Below, one piece after another: positions 36,116-45,004 of a DNA stretch of 64,000 nucleotides. The notes beneath the pieces were generated by a model. That model was given only the letters and a program-made list of their open reading frames with translations, ran no database searches and was not told the origin of the DNA. Source of the DNA: Thiohalorhabdus sp. Cl-TMA. Its GTDB lineage: Bacteria; Pseudomonadota; Gammaproteobacteria; Thiohalorhabdales; Thiohalorhabdaceae. The translations under genes were made by a program, and so were the position numbers. The first letter of the stretch is position 1; each line of letters starts with the position of its first letter. The stretch spans positions 1 to 64,000 of the forward strand of contig NZ_JBGUAW010000009.1 of NCBI RefSeq assembly GCF_041821045.1. Direction: 5' to 3'.

Positions 36116-39100
36116 TGGGATCCGTACTGAAGCGGCTGGCTATCGGTTGCGCCTCCGGGGCGGTTCTCGGGCTGCCGGTCCATGCCGTTGCCCAGAGCAT
36201 GAGCGATTATTGCTACGAGAATCCGGCCATCGGCACGTCCGTCAAGCCGAATATCATGCTGATGCTGGACAGCTCGGGCAGCATGGAATACATGGCCTAC
36301 AACAACGGCCCGGCCTATGACTCGAGCCGGACCTACTACGGATACGCGGACGTCGATGCCTGCTATACCGAACCGAACGATGGCACCAACACGCAGGATG
36401 ATTACGAGTTCGTTACCGGGTCTTCCCTGAGTGGATCCAATCTCCCGGAAAATCCCTCGGCCGCCGATTGCGGGGTGAGCGGCTCCTACTCCTACCTGAA
36501 GAGCGGCAATTATCTGAATTATCTGGAGATGGAACGGATCGACGTGGCCCGCAAGGCCCTCATGGGCGGAAAGACGAGCCCGCGCATCTCCAGCGGCAAG
36601 GACATCAATACCTACATTACCGAGGAGGGGGACACCTTCACACCGAGCGATGCCTCGGAAAACAAGAACCCCTCCGGGATCATCCAGGATGTGGCCAACG
36701 AGGCCAGGTGGGGCGTGGCGGTATTCGGCAAGAACGCCGACGGCGCCGAAGTGAAGGTGGATATCACCAAGAGCAATCTCACCGATACCTATACGGGCAT
36801 CGAAAACTGGGATCCTGGCGGAAATACCCCCCTGGCCGAGGCGCTTTGGTCGCTTTCCGGGTATTTTGCCCAGACCGGGGATCCGGGGGAAATGCCCGAC
36901 TCGATCAATGCCGGAAGTCAGGAAGGCCCCCGGTACGGCGGGGGCGATTATTCGGTGAACGACAACAGCGATCCCCTGAACTACGGCTCCGGGGGCTCCC
37001 CCGAGTATGCGTCATGCGCGGACAGCTTCGTGCTTTACGTAACCGATGGGGCGCCCACGGCGGATGAGGACACGCCATCCGATCTTCACTCCTACAATAG
37101 CAATCCGAGCACCGGCACCACCCACGACAGCGATATCGACCATTCGGGATATCTTGAAGACGTGGGCTTTTACGCCCGGGTGAACGACTTCCGCAGCTCC
37201 TCGGCGGGCTATAACGAGATCTCCGGCGACCAGAATCTGATCCTGTATCCCCTCTACGCCTTCGGGTCTGACGCCAGTGCCCGCGATCTGCTGAAAAAAT
37301 CCGCTGTGACCGGGGGCTTCGAGGACCTCGATGGTGACGGCGTACCCTATTACGACGACTCGGGCTGTAGCCTGGGCTCGGCGAACTCCGACAGCCGGTG
37401 TGCTGAATGGGACGAGGACGGCGACGGCGACCCGGACAATTATTTCGAGGCGCAGGACGGTTCGGAGCTGGAGAGCAAGCTGCGACAAGCCATCACCGCG
37501 ATCCTGGAGCGCGCTTCCAGCGGCTCCACCGTGGCCACCATCTCCACCCAGACCCGTAGCGGCGGGACCCTGCTCCAGGCCTATTACCTGCCTCAGAGCA
37601 CGGAGACCGGCAGCGCCGGTACGTACAATCTATCCTGGAAAGGGTATCTGCGCTCGTTATGGACGGATCCGGTCGGCAATCTGCGGAATGACGCCGGATC
37701 CAACGACGATCTTGTCCTGGATGAGGACAAGATCCTGCAGTTCTTCTTCGATACCGGAGACCAGCAGGTGAAGGCAACGTTGTTTCCGGATGACGGCAGC
37801 GTGTCCGGCTCCGTCGCTTCCGACAACGTGCCTGACACCTGCGACGCGGGATCCAGCGCGGTAACCACCAAGCCCAACGTGGATGTGGCACCCCTTTGGG
37901 AGGTTGGCGAGGAGCTTGCCGCGCGGGATCCCGGCGATACCACCGACGGCATCAACGCCAACACGGGCTCCAATACGCCCAACCGGGATATCTGGTTCAA
38001 CTACAACGGCGGGGATTCCAGTCTCAGTGCCTACGACAGCTCCAGAGGGATGACCCGCTTCGATGCGACTTCCGCGGTGGCGTCGGCGTTGGCTCCCTAT
38101 TGGGATCTCGGCGCTGGGGGAACACCGAATAGTGCCGAGGACCTGATCAAGTACCTGCGTGGCTATGACAACCCGAACGGCAACACTGCGGACTTCCGGC
38201 TGCGACAGGCGGAGAACGCCTCCAGCGAGACGGCGCAGGATGTATGGAAGCTGGGGGCGGTGGTGACCTCCACGCCAAGGGTGCTCCGGGACCAGCCGGT
38301 ATCCCGGTATGCCGATGGTCAGGAGACCTACAATGCGTTCAGCAACTCCTCGGCGGTAACCGATCGCGAGTCCATGGTATTCGTGGGCGCCAACGACGGA
38401 ATGCTGCATGCCTTCTACACTGGAGAGGTAACCGAGGGCAGCGGCAGTACCCAGGCAACATTGAACGGCTCGAACATAGGCGAGGAGGCCTGGGCTTTCA
38501 TTCCGGAGAACGCGCTCCCCTATCTGCGCTGGTACCACCGTATGGACTCCAAGTGCATGGTGCCCACCGTGGACTACCGGGTGCAGCTCGTGGACGCCGC
38601 CATCGGCGCACCCGCTGACGGGGATGTATCCGGAACCAGTCAGCCCTCGGACGGCAGCGATTGGCGCACGCTTCTGGTGGGTACCATGGGCTTCGGCGGC
38701 CAGGAAATCAGCTGCGGGGATATCGATGGAGACGGGAGCGGAGGGGATCTGCGCAGCTCGTCCCTGTTCGTGCTGGATATTACCAACCCGCAGGATCCCG
38801 CCTTCCTCTGGGAGCAGCGCCTTCCGGATAGCTCCCTGACCCTGACCTATCCATCCGTGGTGCGACGGGCCAGCGATAACGGCGATAACGGCAATTGGTA
38901 TCTGGTTCTGGGGAGCGGACCCATGGATCCGGAGGCGACCAGCTTCGCCGCCACCCCCAAGCTGTTCGTTTATGACCTCCGGACCGGCGGCAAGGAAGGG
39001 GAGATCGACCTAACCAGCTCCGCGAAATTCAAGAACGGTAACAATGTCGGCAACAATGCGGACGTCGCGGTGGGTGAGCCGCTTTCCCTGGATCCGGACC

Positions 39101-40098
39101 AGGACGACCTCACGGACAGTGTCTACTTCGGGACCTATGGAGCCGCCGGCTCGGGTCTGGGAAGCTTGTATCGGCTGCATACCCAGGACAATGCGAATCC
39201 CGCTAACTGGATGGTGAGCCGGGCCGCCGGCTTCAGCGGCGGCGGGCGTGCGGTATTCGCCGCCCCGGGTGTGGCGCGGGACAGTCGCGGAAACGTGTGG
39301 GTCTACGGTGGAACCGGACGTTTCCTCGGCCCCGACGACAAGACGAACAACGCCGATCCCCAGTACCTGTTCGGCTATATTGATGACTGCTGGGGGGACG
39401 GAGTATCCGATTCCGCCACCTGCGGAACCGGGGTTACCGTGGAAAACGACCTGGTGCGGGTGGACGAGATCCAGGTTACCGGAACGGCCTCCCAGTACGA
39501 ATGCCGCTGCGGAGGGACCTACTTCGGTGAGGCCACGGAGAGCGGGGGAACCTATTCCTGCCCCTCCGGAGCCGATCTGGTGGTGACCGGTACCGATAGC
39601 GAGAGCTATAGCGGTGGCACCTGCGGAGGTACCCTTACCTGTAGCGGGAGTGGTGATACCGCCTTCGAGAAAATCCGGGCCGGTATCGAGAGCGAAGGGG
39701 GCTGGTATAGGGCGCTTACCGGGGAAATGCGGATCTTCAGTCAGCCCACGGTGCAGAGCGGCCTGGTGAACGCCCTCGGATTCACGCCCGATACCGATAT
39801 CTGTGGCTTCGGGGGGACGAGCCAGTTCATCGCCGTGGATTACCGTACCGGCACCCCGCCCGCTCGTCCGGTGTTCCTTAGCTCAGAGGGCTTCAACCCA
39901 GAGGGCAACAACGAGATTTCCGCCGGAATCAGCCTGGGCAAGGGGGTGCCGCCCCTGGGAGAAGGCTTCGCTGCCATGCCGGGCTCGGGGGAAGGGGAAG
40001 TGAAAGCCCTGACCCAGACCAGTACGGGGCAGGTCAGCAGCACCAGCCAGCAAGGGCAGCAGATGCGTTCGGGGATTCTCTTTGTCCGGGAGCCGTGA
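36115..40098 (+). CDS. pilY1: Type IV pilus tip adhesin / biogenesis factor PilY1
   Basis: 1327 residues. Signal peptide in residues 1-27 (LGLPVHAVAQS). A von Willebrand A domain follows: MIDAS DSSGS at 52-56, Thr in GGNTPLAE, Asp in YVTDGAP. The C-terminal half is the PilY1 beta-propeller (MVFVGANDGMLHAFY; LLVGTMGFGGQEISC), with several Asp-rich loops that may bind calcium (DEDGDGDPD, GDIDGDGSGG). A late Cys-rich segment (CRCGGTYF, TCGGTLTC) is unusual. Exposed at the pilus tip, it primes pilus assembly, adhesion and surface sensing. First large gene of the operon, overlapping nothing but directly coupled to the fimU-like gene. Confidence 0.93.
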   Translation: MGSVLKRLAIGCASGAVLGLPVHAVAQSMSDYCYENPAIGTSVKPNIMLMLDSSGSMEYMAYNNGPAYDSSRTYYGYADVDACYTEPNDGTNTQDDYEFVTGSSLSGSNLPENPSAADCGVSGSYSYLKSGNYLNYLEMERIDVARKALMGGKTSPRISSGKDINTYITEEGDTFTPSDASENKNPSGIIQDVANEARWGVAVFGKNADGAEVKVDITKSNLTDTYTGIENWDPGGNTPLAEALWSLSGYFAQTGDPGEMPDSINAGSQEGPRYGGGDYSVNDNSDPLNYGSGGSPEYASCADSFVLYVTDGAPTADEDTPSDLHSYNSNPSTGTTHDSDIDHSGYLEDVGFYARVNDFRSSSAGYNEISGDQNLILYPLYAFGSDASARDLLKKSAVTGGFEDLDGDGVPYYDDSGCSLGSANSDSRCAEWDEDGDGDPDNYFEAQDGSELESKLRQAITAILERASSGSTVATISTQTRSGGTLLQAYYLPQSTETGSAGTYNLSWKGYLRSLWTDPVGNLRNDAGSNDDLVLDEDKILQFFFDTGDQQVKATLFPDDGSVSGSVASDNVPDTCDAGSSAVTTKPNVDVAPLWEVGEELAARDPGDTTDGINANTGSNTPNRDIWFNYNGGDSSLSAYDSSRGMTRFDATSAVASALAPYWDLGAGGTPNSAEDLIKYLRGYDNPNGNTADFRLRQAENASSETAQDVWKLGAVVTSTPRVLRDQPVSRYADGQETYNAFSNSSAVTDRESMVFVGANDGMLHAFYTGEVTEGSGSTQATLNGSNIGEEAWAFIPENALPYLRWYHRMDSKCMVPTVDYRVQLVDAAIGAPADGDVSGTSQPSDGSDWRTLLVGTMGFGGQEISCGDIDGDGSGGDLRSSSLFVLDITNPQDPAFLWEQRLPDSSLTLTYPSVVRRASDNGDNGNWYLVLGSGPMDPEATSFAATPKLFVYDLRTGGKEGEIDLTSSAKFKNGNNVGNNADVAVGEPLSLDPDQDDLTDSVYFGTYGAAGSGLGSLYRLHTQDNANPANWMVSRAAGFSGGGRAVFAAPGVARDSRGNVWVYGGTGRFLGPDDKTNNADPQYLFGYIDDCWGDGVSDSATCGTGVTVENDLVRVDEIQVTGTASQYECRCGGTYFGEATESGGTYSCPSGADLVVTGTDSESYSGGTCGGTLTCSGSGDTAFEKIRAGIESEGGWYRALTGEMRIFSQPTVQSGLVNALGFTPDTDICGFGGTSQFIAVDYRTGTPPARPVFLSSEGFNPEGNNEISAGISLGKGVPPLGEGFAAMPGSGEGEVKALTQTSTGQVSSTSQQGQQMRSGILFVREP

Positions 40099-40099
40099 G

Positions 40100-40627
40100 G
40101 TGACTTCTCGGGGGGAGGGGGGCATGACCCTTATGGAGATGGTGGTGGGGCTGGCCATCTTCGCCATTTTGGCCGGCATCGCCTGGCCCAGCTATACCGG
40201 CTGGCAGGAGCGGGAGGGGTTGAGCAGTGCTTTCATGCAGGTGAAAGCCGCATTGTCCCGCGCTCGGGCCAGCTCCGTACAGCAAGGACTCTATTGGGGG
40301 CGAGTGACCTACAACGGCAATACCTGCCAGAGGCTCTGGTTCGGGGTCCAGTTCAACCCGGGAAATGCCACGCTGGACCATCAATATTACTGCGAATCGC
40401 CTCCGGGGGATCAGGTCATGGATGCGGGAGAAATCCGGACCCTCCGGACCACGGACCTGGCGAGAGAGGTGGCCGTTACCCTGTCCACCACATTGCCCAA
40501 CGACCGGGTATTTTTCCGGAAGGCAGGGACCGCCAGCAATTTCAATATCAACCAGAGCGTTACCTTGGGGGCTGGTGGAGAGAACGAGGTGGTGACGCTC
40601 CTTCCCACGGGGCGGATCGGTGAATAG
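40100..40627 (+). CDS. Minor pilin, FimT/FimU (GspH) type
   Basis: 175 residues from the GTG at 40100, with GGGAG at 40088-40092; a TTG at 40082 is in the same frame. The short leader (MTSRGEGG) ends at the prepilin peptidase site GG/MTLMEM with Glu at +5, then the pilin N-terminal helix (VVGLAIFAILAGIAWP). The globular part (SRARASSVQQG, LPTGRIGE) is GspH-like. One of the minor pilins that form the tip complex with PilV, W, X and Y1. Confidence 0.88.
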   Translation: MTSRGEGGMTLMEMVVGLAIFAILAGIAWPSYTGWQEREGLSSAFMQVKAALSRARASSVQQGLYWGRVTYNGNTCQRLWFGVQFNPGNATLDHQYYCESPPGDQVMDAGEIRTLRTTDLAREVAVTLSTTLPNDRVFFRKAGTASNFNINQSVTLGAGGENEVVTLLPTGRIGE

Positions 40628-41117
40628 GCTGCGGCGGGTGCGGGAAACCGGCGAAGGGGGCTTCACCCTCATGGAAGCCCTGGTGGCGCTGACCATCTTC
40701 GCCATAGGAACGCTCATGATTGTCCCTACCATGTTTACCTGGGTCCGTGCCAACAGTGTCAGCCTTCAGCGGGATGAGGCGGTGCGCATACTGCAATCCC
40801 AGGTTGCGCATTTGAGCCAGATGAGCGTGGATCAGGCCCCCTGGACCGATATCAGCAATACCGCGTCCAATTATTCGCAGGCCCGGGACCTTCTGGATGG
40901 CATGTCGGAGTCCGCGTTGACGGATCTTGGCACTGCGTCCGGGTTCTCCACGCCGGTGTCCACTCCCAGCGTCGGCATGACCGCCTCCGTTTCCTACGGT
41001 GTGGTGGGAATCGTGGATGCCGGCGGCAACACCCTGAGCCAGGTGATGCGCTTGCGGATTACCTGGGACGGGCCGGCCGGGAGCCAGTTGGCTGAAGAGC
41101 GGTTGGTGGAGCGATGA
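40620..41117 (+). CDS. pilV: Type IV pilus minor pilin PilV
   Basis: 165 residues from the GTG at 40620, overlapping the upstream gene by 8 bases. Leader MNRLRRVRETGEGG then FTLMEALVALTIFAIG with Glu +5. Position between FimU-like and PilW genes identifies it as PilV, needed for pilus priming. The sequence ends RLRITWDGPAGSQLAEERLV, a typical C-terminal strand. Confidence 0.88.
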   Translation: MNRLRRVRETGEGGFTLMEALVALTIFAIGTLMIVPTMFTWVRANSVSLQRDEAVRILQSQVAHLSQMSVDQAPWTDISNTASNYSQARDLLDGMSESALTDLGTASGFSTPVSTPSVGMTASVSYGVVGIVDAGGNTLSQVMRLRITWDGPAGSQLAEERLVER

Positions 41118-42061
41118 GCGTGTATCGAGTGGTGGCCGTCTCCGCACGGAGCACATCCAGGGGATTCTCCCTGGTGGAGCTGCTGGTGGCCATGGTGGTG
41201 GTGGGGATCTTCCTGGGCGCGGTCTTTGGAACCTTCATCAACTTCCTGACAGAGAGCGGCGAGCAGGCCACACTCAGCAAGCGCAGCTTCGATACCCGGC
41301 TGGGACTGGATCAGGTGCGCAGCGATCTCCAGAAGATCGGCTTCGGGGTAGCGGATCCGCAGCTACCTGCAACAGTAACCGGGGATAACCAGAGCCTGAC
41401 TTTTCGGTCCACAGCGGTGCATAGCCAGGGGGCAATGGCAGGGATTCAGGGCGTGCTCTATGAGAGCGGAGGCACCCTGACCGCAAACGATTGGCTGGGT
41501 AGCAATATTGCCGGCACGCAGCCGGGTGTGGTCATGACACCCGACCGGGAATTGCTCCAGACCGTCCAGCTCCAGAATGTCACTGTTTCTCCGCGAAATC
41601 TTTTCTTCCCTGCACCAAACGCCACGACCAGCGGGTATTATTACGAGCGTACCTATTATCTAGGAGGCGGCGGGACGGGTGCCGGCTGCGCCGACAGCAA
41701 CGTCAGCAACCTGCTATTCCAAGACGCATCCCCCAATGGCATGGGACCCGTCTCGGTCATTGATTGCGTTCTGGACCTACGGTTCCAGTACGGCTTCGAG
41801 CTCAGTTCGGGGGGAATCGGTTTCTCCTCGGACCCCTCCTCTCCCCCGGCGGGTCCCGAAGACGACTTTCCGGATGTGATCAAGGTGGGAATGATCATCC
41901 AGGTGGGGCATGGTTACCGCAATCAGACCCCCACTCCCGGTCCCTTGAATTACGACGACCCCGACCTGCAGCTCGGAACACCGATCAGTTTGAGCTCGGC
42001 GCAGCAACGGTACCGCTGGCAAATCGTCGAATGGAGCGCCCCCTTGGAAAACATGCCATGA
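41114..42061 (+). CDS. pilW: Type IV pilus minor pilin PilW
   Basis: 315 residues, ATGA overlap with pilV. Prepilin site SRG/FSLVELLVAMVVVG with Glu +5. The mature part is large (about 295 residues), as usual for PilW, and has two Cys (GCADSN and VIDCVLD) likely bonded. Ends near the coupled pilX start. Part of the pilus tip priming complex. Confidence 0.88.
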   Translation: MSVYRVVAVSARSTSRGFSLVELLVAMVVVGIFLGAVFGTFINFLTESGEQATLSKRSFDTRLGLDQVRSDLQKIGFGVADPQLPATVTGDNQSLTFRSTAVHSQGAMAGIQGVLYESGGTLTANDWLGSNIAGTQPGVVMTPDRELLQTVQLQNVTVSPRNLFFPAPNATTSGYYYERTYYLGGGGTGAGCADSNVSNLLFQDASPNGMGPVSVIDCVLDLRFQYGFELSSGGIGFSSDPSSPPAGPEDDFPDVIKVGMIIQVGHGYRNQTPTPGPLNYDDPDLQLGTPISLSSAQQRYRWQIVEWSAPLENMP

Positions 42062-42627
42062 CCATGCAGGACGAGAGAGGAGTTGCCCTGATCACCGTTT
42101 TGGTGGTCCTGGGGTCCATGGCCCTGCTCATGTCCGGGGTGTATACGCTGGTGAGCGATAGTACGCGATCAGCGGTAGACCAGACGCGCTATCAGGCGGC
42201 CCGGGGCTCTGGAGAAAGTGGTATGGGACAGTTATCTTCCTTGATCAGTCGGGTAGCGGTTCCCAACTTCAAACCGTCCGCCCCCGCGGGATATGGAGTG
42301 CAGTGGAACAGCCGCCAGGATTTCGGCGATTACATTCGGGGTCAGCTGGACCGTGCCAGCGCGGCGGGGGCACCCGCGCCATGCGAGCAGGACGATCCGG
42401 ATATCGAATATACGGTAGATACGCAGGGGGGTACGCTCAGTGTGGCGGCTTGTCTCCGGCGAATCTCGGCAGGGGCCATTTCCGGAACCAGCGGGGGGAT
42501 GATCTTTGCCCGGACGTCAAAGGGAACGGCAGATAGCGAGAGCCTGATGGAAGCTACAGTATGGGTAACGGGACCTGACGGCGAGGTACACAGTCAGCGT
42601 CAGGCGACTCTGCGCGCTTTCTATTAG
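42058..42627 (+). CDS. pilX: Type IV pilus minor pilin PilX
   Basis: 189 residues from the ATG at 42058, ATGA overlap with pilW. N-terminal MTMQDERGVALITVLVVLG has the PilX form of the transmembrane helix, which lacks Glu +5. Two Cys (APCEQDDP, VAACLRR) lie in the globular part. Last gene of the operon; convergent with the Pcm-like gene only 8 bp downstream. No pilE-type gene follows, unlike in Pseudomonas. Confidence 0.85.
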   Translation: MTMQDERGVALITVLVVLGSMALLMSGVYTLVSDSTRSAVDQTRYQAARGSGESGMGQLSSLISRVAVPNFKPSAPAGYGVQWNSRQDFGDYIRGQLDRASAAGAPAPCEQDDPDIEYTVDTQGGTLSVAACLRRISAGAISGTSGGMIFARTSKGTADSESLMEATVWVTGPDGEVHSQRQATLRAFY

Positions 42628-42635
42628 CTGCCCCG

Positions 42636-43295
42636 CTAAAAGACGAATTCCTTCTTCTTCTCCACGCCGCGCAGGTGGGGAATCCCTTCCAGCTCGAACA
42701 GGCTGTCCTCCCGGAAGGCATCAGCGCCGAGGCGGGTGATGCGGTAGGCCTCCTGTACCGGCGGATCACTGTCGAGGATGCAGACCAGGCGTCCCCCGAT
42801 ATTGAGCTGTTCCTTGATGTCGTCGGGGAGGTAGGGCATGGCGCCCGTCACCAGGACGGCGTCATAGGGCGCTTGGCGCTCCCAGCCCTTCGAGCCGTCT
42901 CCCACCTCCACGTGGACGTTGTCATATTCGCGGCTCGCGAGACGCTGCTCCGCCTCCACCTTGAAGCCCGGAGTCACCTCCACGCTCCATACTTCACCGG
43001 CCAGCTCGGCAAGCAGGGCCGTCACATAGCCGCTGCCGGTGCCTACTTCCAGCACCTTGTCACCGGCATTCAGGCGCAGCTCCTGCAGCAGGCGGGCCTC
43101 CACCAGCGGGGAGAGCATGTACTCTCCGATGCCGAGCGGAATCTGGTAGTCGATGTAGGCCCACTCCCGGGACTCTTCCGGCACGAATTCATGACGGGGT
43201 ATCCGATCCAGGGTGGTGAGGATACGGTCATCCAGCACCTCCCAGGTACGGACCTGAGACTCGATCATGTTATGGCGTGCCTTATCGAAGTCCAT
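42636..43295 (-). CDS. Pcm-like protein-L-isoaspartate methyltransferase family protein
   Basis: 219 residues. SAM-binding motif KVLEVGTGSGYVTALLAEL near residue 79 and PLGIGEYMLSPLVEAR in place of the canonical PIGQGQTIS. It belongs to a divergent Pcm branch of Proteobacteria, often near tolC; the altered substrate-binding block suggests a different substrate from the pcm at 4507. N terminus MDFDKARHNMIESQVRTWEV is characteristic of this branch. Confidence 0.85.
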   Translation of the reverse strand: MDFDKARHNMIESQVRTWEVLDDRILTTLDRIPRHEFVPEESREWAYIDYQIPLGIGEYMLSPLVEARLLQELRLNAGDKVLEVGTGSGYVTALLAELAGEVWSVEVTPGFKVEAEQRLASREYDNVHVEVGDGSKGWERQAPYDAVLVTGAMPYLPDDIKEQLNIGGRLVCILDSDPPVQEAYRITRLGADAFREDSLFELEGIPHLRGVEKKKEFVF

Positions 43296-43486
43296 TCACT
43301 TGCACCTTTTCGCGCGCGGAAAACCGGACCGGCTTTACGGCTGAAGGAACTGTCCGCTTCCGGAGGATGGGGTCCGGGGGAATCGGCAAAGCTTCGCGAT
43401 TAAACCACTCCCTTGAACAGAGTGTCAACGCGCGTCGTGTCCAAGGTGCTGTCCGGCGAATCGGCGTAGGAGCCGATATGTTGCGA

Positions 43487-44374
43487 TCACCATCCCGCGC
43501 GGAGCTCTGGCAGGGAGCGGCCGAGCATGGATTCCAGGGACGCGATCTGAGGTGCATAGAGGTTTTTCAAGAACTGCAGCGCCCGGTGGTCGGGCTCGGG
43601 CTTCGTGCCCGGCTTTAGCAGGACGTTATTCCACAGCCACCAGCGGGCCTTGCGGGGGATGGCTGATCGAAGCGCCAGATGCAATGGTCGGAAGCGCAGG
43701 AGCTTCCAGGCCCATTCGGTGCGTGGATCGATATACGGGTTATAGGCGTGGCTCTGGTCGAGCTCATCCAGCGGCCCGGGACTCAAGCCAAGAAACGTAA
43801 CCACCTCCTTGGCAAGCTTGCTGGGATTGGCTTGCAGCTCGCTGAATAGGAAAACGCCGATCTGCTCACGTTCGAAATAGTTGAGGTAACGGGATAATTG
43901 CGTTGCATATAATCCCAGGTCGATATACAGGCTCGAGGTCCACCAGCCTCTGGACTCCGTATTCCAGTCCTGCAGCAAGGCCTCATAGAAAGTCAGATTC
44001 TGCACCCCATTCCGGACATCCATCATGTAATGGGAGAAGGCTCTTTCTACGGGATTGCGGAGAAGGACCACGATTCGGGCATCGGGTACCGTTTCGTGGA
44101 TTTCCCGGGGAGCGTAAGGATCAAAAAGGTACGAGGGCGAGGACTCCCCGACAACGGGAAATCCCTCTGTTCCTTCGAACAGTCCCAGGTACTCCCGATA
44201 ACGCTGTTTCTGGTCTATATCGTAGCCCCCTAGCTGTTGAGAGAAGCCCGAGAAGAAGTGTGGTTCTTTCACGGGAGACATGAAGGCCTGGGGGTGCTGC
44301 CCGAGGTAGGTGTGCAGAGAGGTGGTGCCGCTTTTGGCCGCCCCTACTATGAATGTATTGGGCCATCGGGTCAT
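43487..44374 (-). CDS. PAPS-dependent sulfotransferase
   Basis: 295 residues. The 5'-phosphosulfate loop VGAAKSGTTSLHTYL (residues 10-24) and the 3'-phosphate motif RIVVLLRNPVERAFSHY (about 97-113) are both intact, as in heparan-sulfate N-deacetylase/sulfotransferase-type enzymes. Probably sulfates a carbohydrate, such as an exopolysaccharide or lipid head group, from 3'-phosphoadenosine-5'-phosphosulfate. No glycosyltransferases lie nearby. Codon use and the AT-rich upstream flank differ from the neighbours, suggesting gain by transfer. Confidence 0.88.
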   Translation of the reverse strand: MTRWPNTFIVGAAKSGTTSLHTYLGQHPQAFMSPVKEPHFFSGFSQQLGGYDIDQKQRYREYLGLFEGTEGFPVVGESSPSYLFDPYAPREIHETVPDARIVVLLRNPVERAFSHYMMDVRNGVQNLTFYEALLQDWNTESRGWWTSSLYIDLGLYATQLSRYLNYFEREQIGVFLFSELQANPSKLAKEVVTFLGLSPGPLDELDQSHAYNPYIDPRTEWAWKLLRFRPLHLALRSAIPRKARWWLWNNVLLKPGTKPEPDHRALQFLKNLYAPQIASLESMLGRSLPELRAGW

Positions 44375-44812
44375 GACTCTACCTGGATCAGGTTGATGTA
44401 GCTTTCAATCCCGCTTCTGGTCATTTTTTTGATACGTAACTTGCTTTTCCTTGTTATTACTTTTCATATTATTAGTCCGAGAATTCTTGTTTTTATTTTC
44501 TTGGAGCCATAAATAAACATTGCTTTCCGGAGCTTTTTTCTGTCAATGCTCCTCGTTCTGGAGGTGGCCGTTCCGAGATTGAATTGCATGGCGGGGTGTT
44601 CGTTTCTGGTTTCAATGGTGCCAGCGGAAGGGGGTCGTGCTGTGGGAACATCCGCTCCTTGCAGGGACCATCTGCATTGACCGGGAACCCTGGCGACAGG
44701 CGATGACGCGCTTCCATGAGCGCCGCGCCCCCCGCAAAGAAGGGATAGGGTTGTGCATTCCGGTGCGGCTACCGAAGGAGGGGGTTCGTGCAGAAAGGGG
44801 CGAAGTCAACGT
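44375..44812. other. Intergenic region with an AT-rich patch
   Basis: About 440 bp upstream of the sulfotransferase. Bases 44415-44530 are strikingly AT-rich (long T and ATT runs) in this GC-rich genome, the rest is ordinary. No convincing gene, repeat or promoter recognised. It ends at the tRNA-Phe terminator. Confidence 0.55.
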
Positions 44813-44853
44813 AAAAAGCCCCATCCCGGCTGGCGCCGTGGGGATGGGGCTTT
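44813..44853 (-). terminator. Terminator after tRNA-Phe
   Basis: On the minus strand AAAGCCCCATCC, loop, GGATGGGGCTTTTT, with T run. 40 bp past the tRNA 3' end. Confidence 0.8.
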
Positions 44854-44892
44854 CGGAGTGCATCGGTGCCCATTGAGGCTGGGCTGCGGGGA

Positions 44893-44968
44893 TGGTGCCC
44901 GGGGGCGGAATCGAACCACCGACACGAGGCTTTTCAGGCCACTGCTCTACCGACTGAGCTACCCGGGC
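44893..44968 (-). tRNA. tRNA-Phe (GAA)
   Basis: 76 nt including encoded CCA. Acceptor GCCCGGG, D arm TAGCTCAGTCGGTAGAGCA, anticodon loop CTGAAAA with anticodon GAA, and T arm GGTTCGATTCC are all in place. Closely follows the E. coli tRNA-Phe pattern. Confidence 0.95.
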
Positions 44969-45004
44969 AAGGGGTCCAAATTCAAACGTGTTCAGGCCTG
45001 GAAG

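Noticed and set aside
44493-44876. Short frames between the sulfotransferase and tRNA-Phe
   Set aside because: They overlap one another on both strands and lack coding features; the region seems non-coding.
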